Assembly: GCA_033807775.1 (NCBI GenBank)
Contig: CM066319.1
Span: 141,038,983-141,102,982, forward strand
Direction of reading: 5' to 3'
Length of the DNA stretch: 64,000 nucleotides
From: Saussurea involucrata
Taxonomy: Eukaryota; Streptophyta; Magnoliopsida; Asterales; Asteraceae
In this document: positions 44,283 to 55,562 of the stretch, in pieces
Layout: every line of letters begins with the position of its first letter
Numbering within the stretch: position 1 is the first letter of the stretch
The notes under the pieces: generated by a model
The model's database searches: none
What the model saw: the letters and a program-made list of their open reading frames with translations, nothing else
What the model was told of the DNA's origin: nothing
Translations under genes and position numbers: made by a program

Positions 44283-45926
44283 GAGCCACACAGTCATGCC
44301 ATGACTTTAACTACGGCGCTGGGTGGGAGGCAACCCACCATAGGGTTAATTTTATTTTATTTTAGCAATTTCTTATATTGTGTGTTTTTGCTTTTGTTTG
44401 TTGTTTTGTGTTTTGTGTGTTTGTGCTTAGTTTTTGATCTCTGAAAGCAATCCTGATATGACCAAGAGCAAGGCAGCAGAAAAAGGGCAAAAACGAGTGA
44501 ACAGTGGTCCGCGCATGCATCCTGAAAGGTATCTACACAACACCTCTTCCCAAACCTCGGTTTCACCAAGGTTTGGGGTCCCTGTTTTCACTTGAACTTT
44601 ATCGTTGTATGATTCCTTGTTGTGAAAACAAACCTAATCTAGAGATTAGGTTTGGGTGGCGTAATTACTATTATCTGTACCGTTTCGCAATTCTCATGTT
44701 TATTTTGTGTGCTGTCAATTGGTTCCATTGGGGACAATGTTTATGTCTGGTTTGGGGTGGTTTGTCGAGGCTATCATTTGTTGATCTCAGTGGATTGAAC
44801 AATCACCTTGTTTATAGTGAGGAATGGGCAACCAGTTTAGCATGATTTAGTGTGAGAGTTCGAAGAGACTAATTTTGGGGGAAGGATTTAGAAAGGATAA
44901 TATAGCACAAAGGTGGACCTAGGCGACTGCACACATTAGAGACATTAGTGGAGACCACCCGTGAGTTGTTGAGCCATACACGTGCTAACCTCGATAATGA
45001 GAGACTACGCATTACTCGATACACTTCTCATTTAGTCTTTTGGTCGTTGTTATAGCCTGATCTTACTATAACTTGCATCCGTTATCAAAGACATCCATAG
45101 GAATAGGAGTGAAGCTTTTGCCTATCTGTATGAATAAACCATGTGAAAACTCATCAAGCTTATTGGATGCTGCTAATCCCACTGCTTTTCACTACTCAAG
45201 GTTCTCAAATGAAACCCGTTGTAACCCCCTCAGTAAAAAAAAAACCCAATACATCAGTCATAAAGGGTTTTGCCAAAAAAAAAAGATCTAAATAAAACTG
45301 AGGGGTCAGTTTAAAGAGTTTGAGTGAAGTGTTAGGAAGCCCGAACGAAAGAAATAGGGGAGGATCACCAAATATCATAGATCCATTGACCTCCAACCAA
45401 AAGCAACAACCATGCCAATTTAAAAGATTTGACATGGTAAGTTTGTAAGGAGAAGCTGAGCAACATTCATATGTCCTAGTCTTGATAATGGATTCTTTTC
45501 GAGATCAATTTGTGTACAATTATGCGTTCTTGCTTAATTGTTGTTCATGCATGCTTTTGTAAATTCTTTGCACCCAACTTCTGAAAGCATGACAACATTT
45601 GTGAAACCTAGGGCTCGAGTGAAGAGAGAAAACCGTGAGGTAGGGTCAAGGCGAGATCCTCTCTATGTGTGTTTAGTCTAGGTACACTTAAGTGTGGTGT
45701 GGTCCCTGATAGATCTATTTCCCAAGGTTTTGCTGTTTAGACTTCCATAACTAGGTCTGCTGATTGTTCGTCCATCTCATAGATAATTCGTGGTGATTTT
45801 TGAGTTGACTAGAGATCGCTAATGATATTCTCGACAACACAAAATTGCGATTGTTTGGATTGTGGTTGAATGCTTATTTGTGTCGCTATTTTTCTTGGGG
45901 ACAAGCAGCGCTCGGTTTGGGGTTGT
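44283..45926 (+). other. Element D 3' non-coding region
   Basis: Pol domains would be expected here but are absent. An inverted repeat CCAAACCT...AGGTTTGG lies at about 44550-44577. The purine-rich CTCGGTTTGGGGTTGT just before 45927 is the likely PPT. The sequence otherwise has many stops on both strands. Confidence 0.6.
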
Positions 45927-47197
45927 TGATAATGCCGTTTTACGACATCATTTTGATCCCGAAATCGGTCAGTTAGTTGTGAGTTTCCAAGTAAAATAGT
46001 AGAATTTGATGGTTTTTGTGAGTAAGTACAGGTTTTTATGAAAGAATGTTGAAGGAAGAGTTTTTGGATCAATTGGAGCAAGTTGGCAACTTCCTGAGCG
46101 AAAAAAGAGAAAGTCAGATTTTAAGACCAAACAGTGCCCTGCGCGTCTCTCTGCGCTGCTCCACACGCGCCACCAGACGCACAACCCTCTGTTCATTTCG
46201 CACTCCAGTCCTCTGCGCGCCTCACGGTGCGGCCCAACACGTGCCGCCATATGCGCCAAGCTTCTGAGCAATTTTATTCTATTTGTCGGCTAGGGTTGAG
46301 GCATTATTCATTCAGTGACGGCTTAGGACTCTTTCTGGGCGATTTTGGGAGTTAAGAGGTGATTTTTGAAGGCAAGTAGAAGGCTAGAAACATCAATTAA
46401 TGAGAATCACAAGGCGAATCGAATACGTTCATCGTCTACTTAAGCTTTTCAGGGAGTCCATAGATTTCATTTTCTTTTAGAACATTCATGTTTACTTTCG
46501 TTTCAATCTTTTCATTTCTGAGTTTTGAAACCCCCAATATAACTAATCCGTTCATGTTGGGGGGTTGGTGTGAATCATGGTTTGATAATCGTTTAGCTTT
46601 ACAGATAGATGTGATTGGTTTGATTTAGATGGATGAAACATTTGGGATTGTTCTTAATGCTTGTAATAGTCCGATCAACTATTATTTGATTGTATGAATC
46701 TTTTAATGTTTGAGAGAAGTTTTGAGATTTGATTAATCCTTTATGTCTTGGACGATTTTGAGATAGAAATATGATATGTCGTTCTTTGTGGCTTTTAATC
46801 ACTGATTGTTCAATTATAATTGTCTAGATCGAAAGATGATACAATGTTTTGAATGATTTTTGCTATAGCTTGATACAGTATAGTAATGGATTGTGATTAT
46901 GCTTTTCATCCTGAAGTTATTTCAATCACGTCAAACCTGTTTAGCTAATTGATTGTTTTCATGAGGAAAACCAACCCTCCAACTCTTTCTCTTATCTGAA
47001 TTAATTAAAGTATTTTAATTCGTGTTTTCCAACAATCAACAACTCAATTTGCATTAGTCTAATTAATAGTCTATACAGTCATTGTGGTACTTGACACCTG
47101 GTTCCTTTGGTTCGATACTCGTACTTTCTAAGTACTATTACTTGATTCGACCCGTACACTTGCGGTAGATTTAGGGGGGGTGCAAACCCGCCTATCA
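45927..47197 (+). repeat. Element D 3' LTR (1271 bp)
   Basis: It matches 40499-41770 with a few percent or fewer differences and is followed by CCAGT at 47198-47202. Confidence 0.9.
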
Positions 47198-47755
47198 CCA
47201 GTCTAACGGTCTTGCAGAATCAAGCAATAAAGTCATCATTAATTCAATCAAGAAAAGACTTAAGGCCGCAAAAGGGAAGTGGGTCGAAGAACTTCCATCG
47301 GTCCTATGGGCCAATCGTACGACGCCCCGAACATCGACAGGACAAACACCGTTTTCATTGGTCTACGGTTGTGAAGCCGTCTTACCTATTGAAATACAGC
47401 TTCCGACATCAAGACATACGTCTGTCGATCATAATTTGGTAGACCTAAGCTATGACCTCGACGCTATCGAAGAGTTAAGAGAGTCTGCCTTAGTCAGGAT
47501 GGCATCTCAACGACAAGTCGTTGAGCGACATTTCAATAAAAATGTTAAAGCCAAAATATTTCAGGAAGGTGACTACGTCTTACGACGGGTGTTCCAGAAC
47601 TCTAAGGAACCAAATGCAGGTAAGTTGTCCGCTAAATGGGAAAGGCCTTATCGAATATCTAAAGTCGCCGGGAAGGGTGCTTACAGGCTTCAAACCCTCG
47701 ACGACCAAGACATCCCATGAAGCTGGAACGCAGTACATCTAAAAAAGTACTTCTT
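47198..47755 (+). pseudogene. Element A pol, part 2: C-terminal half of integrase
   Basis: The sequence continues the integrase in register after the D duplication, with the catalytic Glu region (NGLAESSNK), then ELPSVLWANRTTP and the C-terminal GDYVLRRVF domain. A TGA at 47718-47720 interrupts just before the usual WNAVHLKKYF ending. No chromodomain is present, as expected for the Tat lineage. Confidence 0.85.
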
Positions 47756-48295
47756 TAAAATTTTTCGATTTATGTCGACAAACGATTATTGACTTAAGCA
47801 TCGGAGGGTCGTTGGTCAAACCAACGACAACCCATGGTCTTACATTGCAGGCTCGCAGAATCGCACGTACGCCAGTCTCAGTATTTATATCAAAGTCTCT
47901 AAGACTACGAGGACACGACTAATATGTCAAGACCGATAAGTCATGACTTGTACGTCATAGACAAAATCTTACGAATCATCTCATGGATCTTATGATCATA
48001 AACAGGTGCTTTTTAAGTCTGAGTTTCGGAATCAAAGTCTTATGACTTGAATTCCATACTTAGAATATTTCTTTGGCCTAGTCGCCCGGTTACTTCTAAA
48101 GTTACATGTACCTATGTCGTACAGTTCTACGTTCACTTTACTACTTTCTATACTGGTTTATTTTGTTTATTTACAACAAAGTAAAGTACACAAAGGTATA
48201 ACGAAAAGATATACTTGTATTAAGTCCAAAAAGTAGTACAAAAAAAGGCACGACCACCAACGGTCGCCCCAGAAAGAAATACAAATTACGAAAGC
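47756..48295. other. Element A spacer between integrase and antisense gene
   Basis: A perfect hairpin with 9-bp arms (GTCGTTGGT/ACCAACGAC) and a 3-base loop lies at 47808-47828. The stretch also has many GTCTTA/TACGAC words. It probably contains the 3' ends of both the pol and the antisense transcripts. Confidence 0.5.
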
Positions 48296-50344
48296 TCATC
48301 GAGGGCCCTGGTCGACTCCACCCTCGTCTTCCGCACCACCCGTCTTGGTCTCTGCGGAATCAGTGTCGTTGACCCTATCCTCCTGATCGAGATCCTCTTC
48401 GGTCCCGACATGTTCGAGAAAGGACGCGACCTTGGCCTCTGCGCCAGCCAAAGGGTTTTTCCCCTGCAGGTGACGGCGCATAATCGCCGCCCTGACCTTC
48501 AGACGGGTCAATGCCTCAAACGAGAGAAGCTTCTCCTCCAAGGCCCCCGTCTTGGCCTCAACGTCCTTAACCGACGTCTTGAGCTCCACCACCTGTTTTC
48601 CGCGCACGGTGAGGGATGCTTTAATCGTCGTCGCCTCTGCTTCATAAGCAGAGGCCCTTTCCAACGTCTCCTTGAGACGATTTTGGAGCTCCTCCTTCTC
48701 CAGCGACGACGTCTCCAGGAGACTCTTGAGGTCGTCCACTCGAACGGAGAGAGCCTTCACCTGGGCCTTAGCCGCCCGCTCATCCTCTCGAGCTTTACGC
48801 TCGTCGTCTTGCGCTCGCTGAAGTTTCTCAGCGATGCAAGGTTCGACCTTCTGGAGCTCCTCCAGTTGGCCAAAGAGGCACAGCGACGCCTGAAACGCCT
48901 GCAGTCGCACGAAAAGACATAAGGTAAGTCTGACTTACTAAGAGAGGAAGAGACATACGATGAAAACGAAAAACTCACCAGGAAGGCCATGCCTGCGACG
49001 TGAGACCCTGTCTCGTCCACGGTAGCGCCGCAGTAACGATCCTTGAAGGCTGGTAGGAGGAATTTTTCCAAGTTAGGGAAAATCTTCGCCCTATCCAGGA
49101 CGCCGTCCAACAAGAAGTCCGTCGGTAACGGAAAATTCACCGTCGTAACTTCAGGGGACCCCTCAGTCTGAGAACCTTTCCCCTTCTCCTCCGCAGTAGA
49201 CGACCCAAGCGCCGTCGGTGTCATCCTTGGCACGTCCGAAGACGTCTTTGCCTTCTCGAGAGTGGAGACCTTCAATGGCTCTCCACCCATCGACGACGGT
49301 TCCCTCGGGGGAACCGACTTGGTCTTCTTCAAGACCTCCGACCCTGAAGTTGGAAGATCCTTCCTCTTCAACTCCTTGGCCTTCTTAGCCAAGGCCAGTT
49401 GGGTTTCTCTCTTCGCCTTTCCCGAAGCAGACTGCATATCAGAACCGCCTGTAGAAAATAAAAAGTGTCAGATAATTGCCGTCGTACGACCCAAAAGAAA
49501 AGTAGAAAATGTACGATTAACAGACACTTACTTGTCGAAGTCTCTCGCTGACTTCTTTCTTCAGCTTCTGAAGTGCTGACAGTCGTACGACTAGGAGAGT
49601 CTAATAACTCTCCGACCCCACAAGAAAAAAGTCTCGCAACTTTTTCTTGAGAATCAACTGCAGGACCGAATCTAGCAAAATCGATGCCTGAAACGAATGA
49701 CAAAGAATTAGCAAAAGACAAAGTTAAATGATAAAAGACGTACGACAAAACAAAATTTATATACCGCTGGTATTCCACCTAGACGCGACCCAGGAAGTAT
49801 CCTCGTATATACGACCGAGCGTCCGTACACGACCAAGAACATATTTGGCCTTCCACCCACGATCTCGGACCAGGGTGTCAGGAACCAACGTATGTCCTCC
49901 TCTTAGCCTAGAGGATAGGCTATAACGGTGATAATCGTCCGACTTCACGTTGAACGCCGTCAACAGATCACGCACCGTGAAAGGAACATCCCAATCACCG
50001 GTGATCCGATCGATCTCCTGAAAGATTTGCCAAAGTTCGGGCAAGATCTGACCAGGAGATAAGTCGAAAATACCTAAAAACTCCCTAACCAGGGGAGTAA
50101 ATGGCCATCAGAATCCTATTCTAAACACTTCGCCGGTCGAAGTTGGTCGGGAGTCGGGAGTGTATAACCGAATTTCGGCGGGAATACCCGCCGATAACCT
50201 AAAAGCTTCCACCTCCTCCTCTTCTTGAAAAGAGCTCGCCGGCTCGGATAAGACGGAAAAATCAAGCACAGACACCTGTGCTACGTATAGGTCCATAAGG
50301 TCCTTACGCGCAGAAGCCTTCTTGGCTATCGACTTCAGTCTCAT
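48296..50344 (-). pseudogene. Antisense four-exon gene inside element A (putative gypsy-type extra ORF)
   Basis: Exons are 50344-49765, 49687-49532, 49448-48979 and 48898-48296. Junctions are GCG|GTATAT...TTTCAG|GC, CAA|GTAAGTG...CTACAG|GC, CTG|GTGAGT...CTGCAG|GC. Phases (1,1,0) agree at every join, giving 603 codons. One TGA sits at codon 80 (50105-50107) and may have killed this copy. Exon 1 reads like the N-terminal domain of plant 'putative gypsy-type transposon' proteins (PFTVRDLLTAFNV). Exon 3 is Lys/Ser/Pro-rich. Exon 4 is a long coiled coil (about 150 residues, ELQNRLKETLERASAY). Extra antisense ORFs are reported in Tat elements; function is unknown. Confidence 0.75.
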
Positions 50345-50492
50345 GATGAAAAGAGGAGTAAAAGATCGTACCTTATATGTATAAAAAACCTCGAACGATC
50401 GAACAAGCAGTTACAGTCCTCTAACTCTTTCTCTCGAAAAACTCTCTCGAAAATGTGTTGCAAACGTAAAAAGAAAACGATTTCCTGAATCT

Positions 50493-50503
50493 CCCTATTT
50501 ATG
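50493..50503 (-). promoter_or_regulatory. TATA-like box of the antisense gene
   Basis: On the minus strand CATAAATAGGG lies about 150 bp upstream of the exon 1 ATG, between the PPT and the gene. It would give a leader of roughly 120 bases. It is judged by sequence and position only. Confidence 0.5.
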
Positions 50504-50761
50504 GCCAAGATCGTGTTAGGTAGACCCTCTGGATGGTCGACACCTGTCCATCGCCTTTTCGCATGCATCATGCCGATGGACGACATATGTCCTCTAAACG
50601 TCTTTTCGCCTCTGACACGCCGTCGTGACGTCACGACCTTATCATTTCCTCTAATCCAAATCAAACCAAGACGGTTGGAATTCGACCAGACTTTCTCCCC
50701 ATGCGACATGTGTCGAAACACTTCGTCAGATTTAAAATTCGAACTTCACGCCTGAAATTCA

Positions 50762-50777
50762 AATTTTGGGGGCAAAC
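50762..50777 (+). promoter_or_regulatory. Element A polypurine tract
   Basis: TTTTGGGGGCAAAC abuts the right LTR start. Confidence 0.75.
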
Positions 50778-51648
50778 TATTTGTGTAAAAAATCACACCT
50801 CATGACCGACGCTAGAAAACTCAGATAACATTTTATAAGACCACTCTTGTTTTTAGATACGGTCTTATAGATCGTTTACAGACGTATGCTCGGTCGTATA
50901 TTTTTATGTTGATCGTACGTTCCGTACGACCGACGTATGAGACTTAAAACGGTCGTACGATTATACTAACCGTTAACAGTCAAACACCCGTTTATTTTGT
51001 TCATTAATGCAGGTCTACAAGCATTCATGGTGAAAACGGCCAGTAACGGACGAGTCATCAATGGCATTCAAAGCCTGACAGCGGTTACGAAGTGCGCCAT
51101 AAAGACACCTTTAATGACCAGTGGAAGCTATATAAAGGCCTGTGCTACAACCGAAAAAACTATCTGAGTTAATCTGATCCAATTCGATTCACATATGAGT
51201 TAATCTGATTCAATCTGAACTACATCTGCTCCATCTACTTTCTAAGGAATTACACATCAGAAACACAACAATCTACAGAGCATTCGAACGAATATCGCTA
51301 AAGCAACTCGAACCGCACAACAACAACTTATTTCGCACGATTAACACACGACACACGTCATTTACATACGATTAAGTCTATTTTTATGCATATTTGTAAT
51401 CTGCTGTACACAAAACACCTGTTACAAAAGGACTTTCGCCCATGTTTGGCGACTATAGTGCACCGTCGACTCTCACAAGTCGACCGCAGTTTTTTCTCTC
51501 GTTTTGGGGTTTTCCGCGTCACCAAATCTCTTGTCTTGTTTACTTTTTCTTTGCGATTGTGTTGCTTGGTCTTGAGATACGTTTCTTTAGTTGTTAAAAG
51601 TCCACATCAACCTTAAGTTGTTATTTTGGGAGATTTTTGGCATTAACA
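50778..51648 (+). repeat. Element A right LTR (871 bp)
   Basis: It matches the split left LTR and ends GGCATTAACA before GTGTA. Its first two bases are TA where the left copy has TG. The TATA box TATATAAAGG is at about 51129-51138. Confidence 0.9.
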
Positions 51649-51905
51649 GTGTATATGTAATAACAAATTTTAAATTTCTTTTAATTAACATATTATATTA
51701 TTTAATTTTTCATTATTACATTGTTTGTATTAATTAACATATTATTTTGTTATAAATTTGTTTTAATTACACAATTAAATTTGTAATTGATAATTATTTG
51801 AAGTTTACATGTTTATAAGCTACTTTTGTCAAACGTTACTTTTTCATCAGCTAGCTTATCAGCTACCGGCTAGCTTATCAGCTAGTTTGCCAAACATAGC
51901 CTAAA

Positions 51906-52089
51906 AGTGCTAAAAAGTCCAAATCTCTCGTTACCTTCTCAACTTAACGCTTTTTCTCACACGATCTTGCGTTTAATTCACATCATATTTAACTTAAAAC
52001 TCGACCATATTGAATTTATGTTTAAAAACCGCTCTATTGTTTAAAATTGAAACTTTAATTTTTTTTTTGTGATTTACCTCATAATAAAT

Positions 52090-52143
<54 letters not shown>

Positions 52144-53673
52144 CAAAGTGAATATAAGAATACAATTTTTTTAAGAAAATAAAGTTGCATAAAGAGACCA
52201 ATAAGACATGATTTACCTCATGTGTGATAAAAAATCATTAAGGTGTTTGTTTTTGGGTTTTCATCTCTTACTTACTTTTGTCTTAAGGGGCAAGAAGAGA
52301 TCCTTATATTTTGTGAGATCCAATATTAACCACAAAGTTATAATAAACTAGGAAATTATTTATTTGGTAATTTTAAATTAAAAAAGTAAATGAAGGATAT
52401 TTATATATCTCCTATCTCCTCCTTCCTTTCCCTCTCCTCCCTCCTTTCTCTCTCTCTCCCACCTTTCTCGCTCGTCTCCTTCATCTCCAACACATACGAC
52501 CACCATCACCCTAATTTATATAAACACAATGTGCACACCACACTGTCGTCCCCAACACGTACGATCACCCCCCAATGCACACCACACAGTGTGCATACTT
52601 TACAAACGGTGGTTATATGATGGGAAGACATGTGCACAATGTACACGCCACACACTGTGAACAATTTGCGCGTGGTGGGATGACAATGTACACATTGTGC
52701 ACGCTGTCGTTGTTGAACTATTCACGAGATATAGTTAAAATGTTGAGAAGATTTTTAGATCTAGAGCCAAGGGACCGTTCATGAGATCGAGATTAGGCTT
52801 CGATGTTCTTTCATAGTGATTTCGGGATTTGGATTCACGACGAAAAATGAAATAGATGGTGGGTTGCAGATTTTGGCGGAGAAAGGAATGAGGGAGGTTG
52901 GTGTTTGTCGAAAAACAAGGGATGGGGGACGTTTGTGTCTGTCGAAAAACATGGGAGGGAGGGCCTCTCATTTTCCGCTGAAGTATAGGGGCTTCTATTA
53001 ATTGTGACTTCAATATGTGAAGACATAGTGAACAAGAGTTGTTCACAGTGTGCGCACTGCTTGCACAATCTGCACATTGCTTGTGAACACTATAAATGAC
53101 GATTTTTGGTGGGATGATAATGTGCACAATGTGTATACCACTATGTACATTAATTCTAGTTATGCGCGGTGACTTTTGAACACTGACTTTAAACACCAAG
53201 TAAACCAACAACAATATAACCAAATTTATCCTCTATGCACCTTGTGAACCAACACATTGTGAACACCAATAACATAAATAACAGTTGAAAAATTAAAAAA
53301 GATAAGATTTATAACATGAAAAACCATAACCTAAAATCAAAATCATCAACCGTAACCTAAAATCAAAAACCTTAACCTAAAATCAAAAACAAAGACAAAA
53401 CCGGATGATGAGAAGAAGAAGATGTCTTCGAAGCATCATCGTGGATTCGGTTATTCATGTTCTCACTGATCACTTATTGATCATTCCTTTTATGTTGATC
53501 ACTTCTTTTTAATGATTTATGTGTATGAGATCGGAATCAGACTTGAGTGTTCTTTCATGGTGGTTTCAAGATTTGTATTTAATGTAGAAGAAAGGTTGAG
53601 TGGGTAAATGGAGATGGAGATGTGAGGGAGAGGTGTTACATTGATTTGCTGGATTCACGGGGAAGAAGGTTTG
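51906..53673. other. Intergenic DNA with a (TA)n tract and many TGTGCACA-type words
   Basis: A (TA)~24 microsatellite lies at 52093-52141. Between 52530 and 53270 the words CACAATGTGCACA, TGTGCACAATGTACAC, ACACATTGTGCACG and TTGTGAACA recur in both orientations. Short ORFs here show no recognisable domain. CT-rich sequence lies at 52400-52490. Confidence 0.5.
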
Positions 53674-54054
53674 TGTTAGGATCCAAGCGCTTACCACTAC
53701 GCCAAAAGCAATTTTTGGTAGAGAAGGCGCAACTTATTTCCATATAGCGTAGCAGCCAGCGCCACGTTTTGATTTAGGAAGATGTTGGTCAATGACCCAA
53801 TAATCTCCCCCCCCAGCATCTGCCAGCACTAACGAGAGCTTCGCTAGAAGCAATGGCTGCACAACATGCCTTTGGCATTTTAAATGCACTCCATGGGATT
53901 CGAACCCGTGACCTGCTCTGATACCACATGTTAGGATCCAAGCGCTTACCACTACGCCAAAAGCAATTGCTGGTGGAGAAGGCGCAACCTATTTCCATAT
54001 AGCATAGCAGCCAACGCCACGTTACGATTTAGGAAGATGCTGGTCAATGACCCA
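53674..54054 (-). mobile_element. TRIM: miniature LTR retrotransposon (381 bp)
   Basis: Two 126-bp direct repeats (53674-53799 and 53929-54054) start TGTTAGGATCC and end ATGACCCA on plus. On the minus strand the tRNA-Met site TGGTATCAGAGC (53926-53915) follows the first repeat after two bases. A purine run GGGGGGGGAGATTAT (about 53801-53815) precedes the second. This is the full retrotransposon layout with no coding sequence. Minus-strand A box TGGCGTAGTGG (53959-53949) and B box GGTTCGAATCC (53906-53896) also occur. No clear target duplication was found. Confidence 0.8.
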
Positions 54055-55557
54055 AAAGTTTGGGAAGGCGGTTTCTGTTGGCTACTCTCCCTGTCTCCCA
54101 TACTATTCTTTTAGGATTTTGAAAAATGTCTGCATATCCATTTCCCCTAATAATACATCTATACAAAATTTAATATAAAATTATGTTAGTTACTTATTTT
54201 AAGGAAGATATTAAGAAATTCAATTCAAAGATTTGTGAGTTGTCAGAAAAAGTAATCATATTACTAAACTGCCCTTTCATGTCAAATAAAAAATAATTAT
54301 TATTATCTTAAATAAGTGGTCTATATTAGATCTCATGAATCTCACAAATTGTGGAGTTATCAAATGACTAAGCCGCTTTGTCTTAATTGGCCATACATTT
54401 AGTAATCTAGAGTGTTTTTTAATTCTCATATGCTCTTATATCTAAAAAACATCTAAAACAAAAAGTGGTACCCTAACCTCTAAATCTCTTAGAGGTACTC
54501 CTCCATCTCAGATTATCGCCTAAAGACCTCTCATCGACTCCATCCTCTCACGACTCCATCAAGGTTCTTCCTTCGAATCAATCAGGTACTCCCATCGTCC
54601 CTTATATATTTTTCATCCATGTTTCTTTAATTTTAGGGTTCTCGTTTTCCTTGTTTCTCGTCGACTCCATCCTCTCATCGACCACAGAACCAATGATAAA
54701 GAGACATTAGCTTCTTCTTCTTCTTCTTCTTCTTCTTCTTCTTGTTGTTGTTGTTGTTCCCTTAGCTTTGATTTCTTAGATCTATTCGCTTGTTGTTGCT
54801 CGCTTGATTTCTTAGATATGTTCATATAAATATATGTTTTCGTGGATTGTTTCATAAATTGATGAGAAGATTTGAATATAAAATATTCTTTGAAACTCCA
54901 ATATATATAATTATACCTCATAGTAGCTTATTAATTGATCAAACTCCACTACAATGAAGTTATGATTGCTACTAATTAAATAAAATATTGTGGTGACAAT
55001 CTTTGTGTTCTCCAAATTCCTAAGGCAATGGTCATTGAAAAATATTATAATTTACAAAAAAATTGAGTATCCTCACATGTAAAGTGGATGGGGAAATAAG
55101 ATCTTAATATGTTAAAAAGATCCTCAACATAGCTTGCTAGTGAACTAGATGAATCAGGATATAAGTGTGCCACCATTTCTACAAGATGGAATGTGAGCAG
55201 TAACCAATAAGCATTGTGGATCATTTTTCCCATTTATGGCTTCACATATTACATAAACAAAGTTATATTTGTACACAATAAAAAAACAATCAATATATTA
55301 TGATCACACAAAAAAGTTATATACATGAAAAGAATGAAAAGTGTAAAATATCTAATTGGCAAGGAAGGATCATACTTGATGATCAAACACATTCATCCTA
55401 CATGAAAACTAAAAGTTGTTGTATGTTTTGTTCATATTTTTGTTTTTTTCACACACAAGCTTCCATATTTTGTTAAAGATATATTCTATTCATATTTTGG
55501 GGTACTTGTTGCTGCCATAGAATACTCTTTTATGAACATTTGAGTACTCTTTTAACA
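54055..55557. other. Intergenic DNA with a (CTT)11(GTT)5 microsatellite
   Basis: The compound repeat runs 54711-54758. The rest is AT-rich with no convincing gene. The minus-strand ORF across the microsatellite (poly-Gln/Glu) is an artefact of the repeat. Confidence 0.6.
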
Positions 55558-55562
55558 TTTGG

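Larger units (their letters stand above)
40499..47197 (+). mobile_element. Element D: Athila-like element with gag and protease only (6.7 kb)
   Basis: The LTRs are 40499-41770 and 45927-47197, TG...CA, with CCAGT duplication. The PBS is tRNA-Asp type. The internal 4.16 kb holds gag and an aspartic protease, but no RT, RNase H or integrase, so it needs a helper. The LTRs are clearly similar with scattered differences (e.g. near 40522, 40535, 40615). The 1.6 kb after protease is non-coding. Confidence 0.9.
26409..51648 (+). mobile_element. Element A: Tat-lineage Ty3/gypsy retrotransposon with nested inserts
   Basis: The LTRs are 26409-37660 (split) and 50778-51648. The 5-bp duplication GTGTA lies at 26404-26408 and 51649-51653. 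The internal order is PBS, RT, RNase H, integrase, spacer, antisense spliced gene, PPT. Integrase without a chromodomain plus an extra antisense ORF before the 3' LTR are reported for Tat/Retand-type elements. Gag and protease are missing. Solo LTR B sits in the left LTR and element D in the integrase. Without inserts A is about 8.2 kb. Confidence 0.85.
25968..51902. mobile_element. Tourist-like MITE split by element A (~690 bp without insert)
   Basis: The left end GGCATTGTTTGGCAAA (25968) and right end TTTGCCAAACATAGCC (51902) form an inverted repeat flanked by TAA at 25965-25967 and 51903-51905. The left half is 25968-26408 and the right half 51654-51902. The right arm repeats AGCTAGCTTATC words. 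Element A and everything nested in it lie between. Confidence 0.75.

Noticed and set aside
52390..52784. Small ORFs with His/Thr/Cys bias
   Set aside because: No domain, and the composition comes from the TGTGCACA word cluster and CT-rich tract.
53896..53959. tRNA gene on the minus strand
   Set aside because: A and B boxes are present but no acceptor stem, anticodon arm or CCA-proximal pairing; the flanks are those of a miniature LTR element.
53674..54054. Retrozyme (hammerhead ribozyme in small LTRs)
   Set aside because: I looked for a CTGATGA...GAAA hammerhead core in the repeats on both strands and did not see one.
54613..54921. 102-aa poly-Gln/Glu protein
   Set aside because: It is read from the (CTT)11(GTT)5 microsatellite on the minus strand and has no other support.
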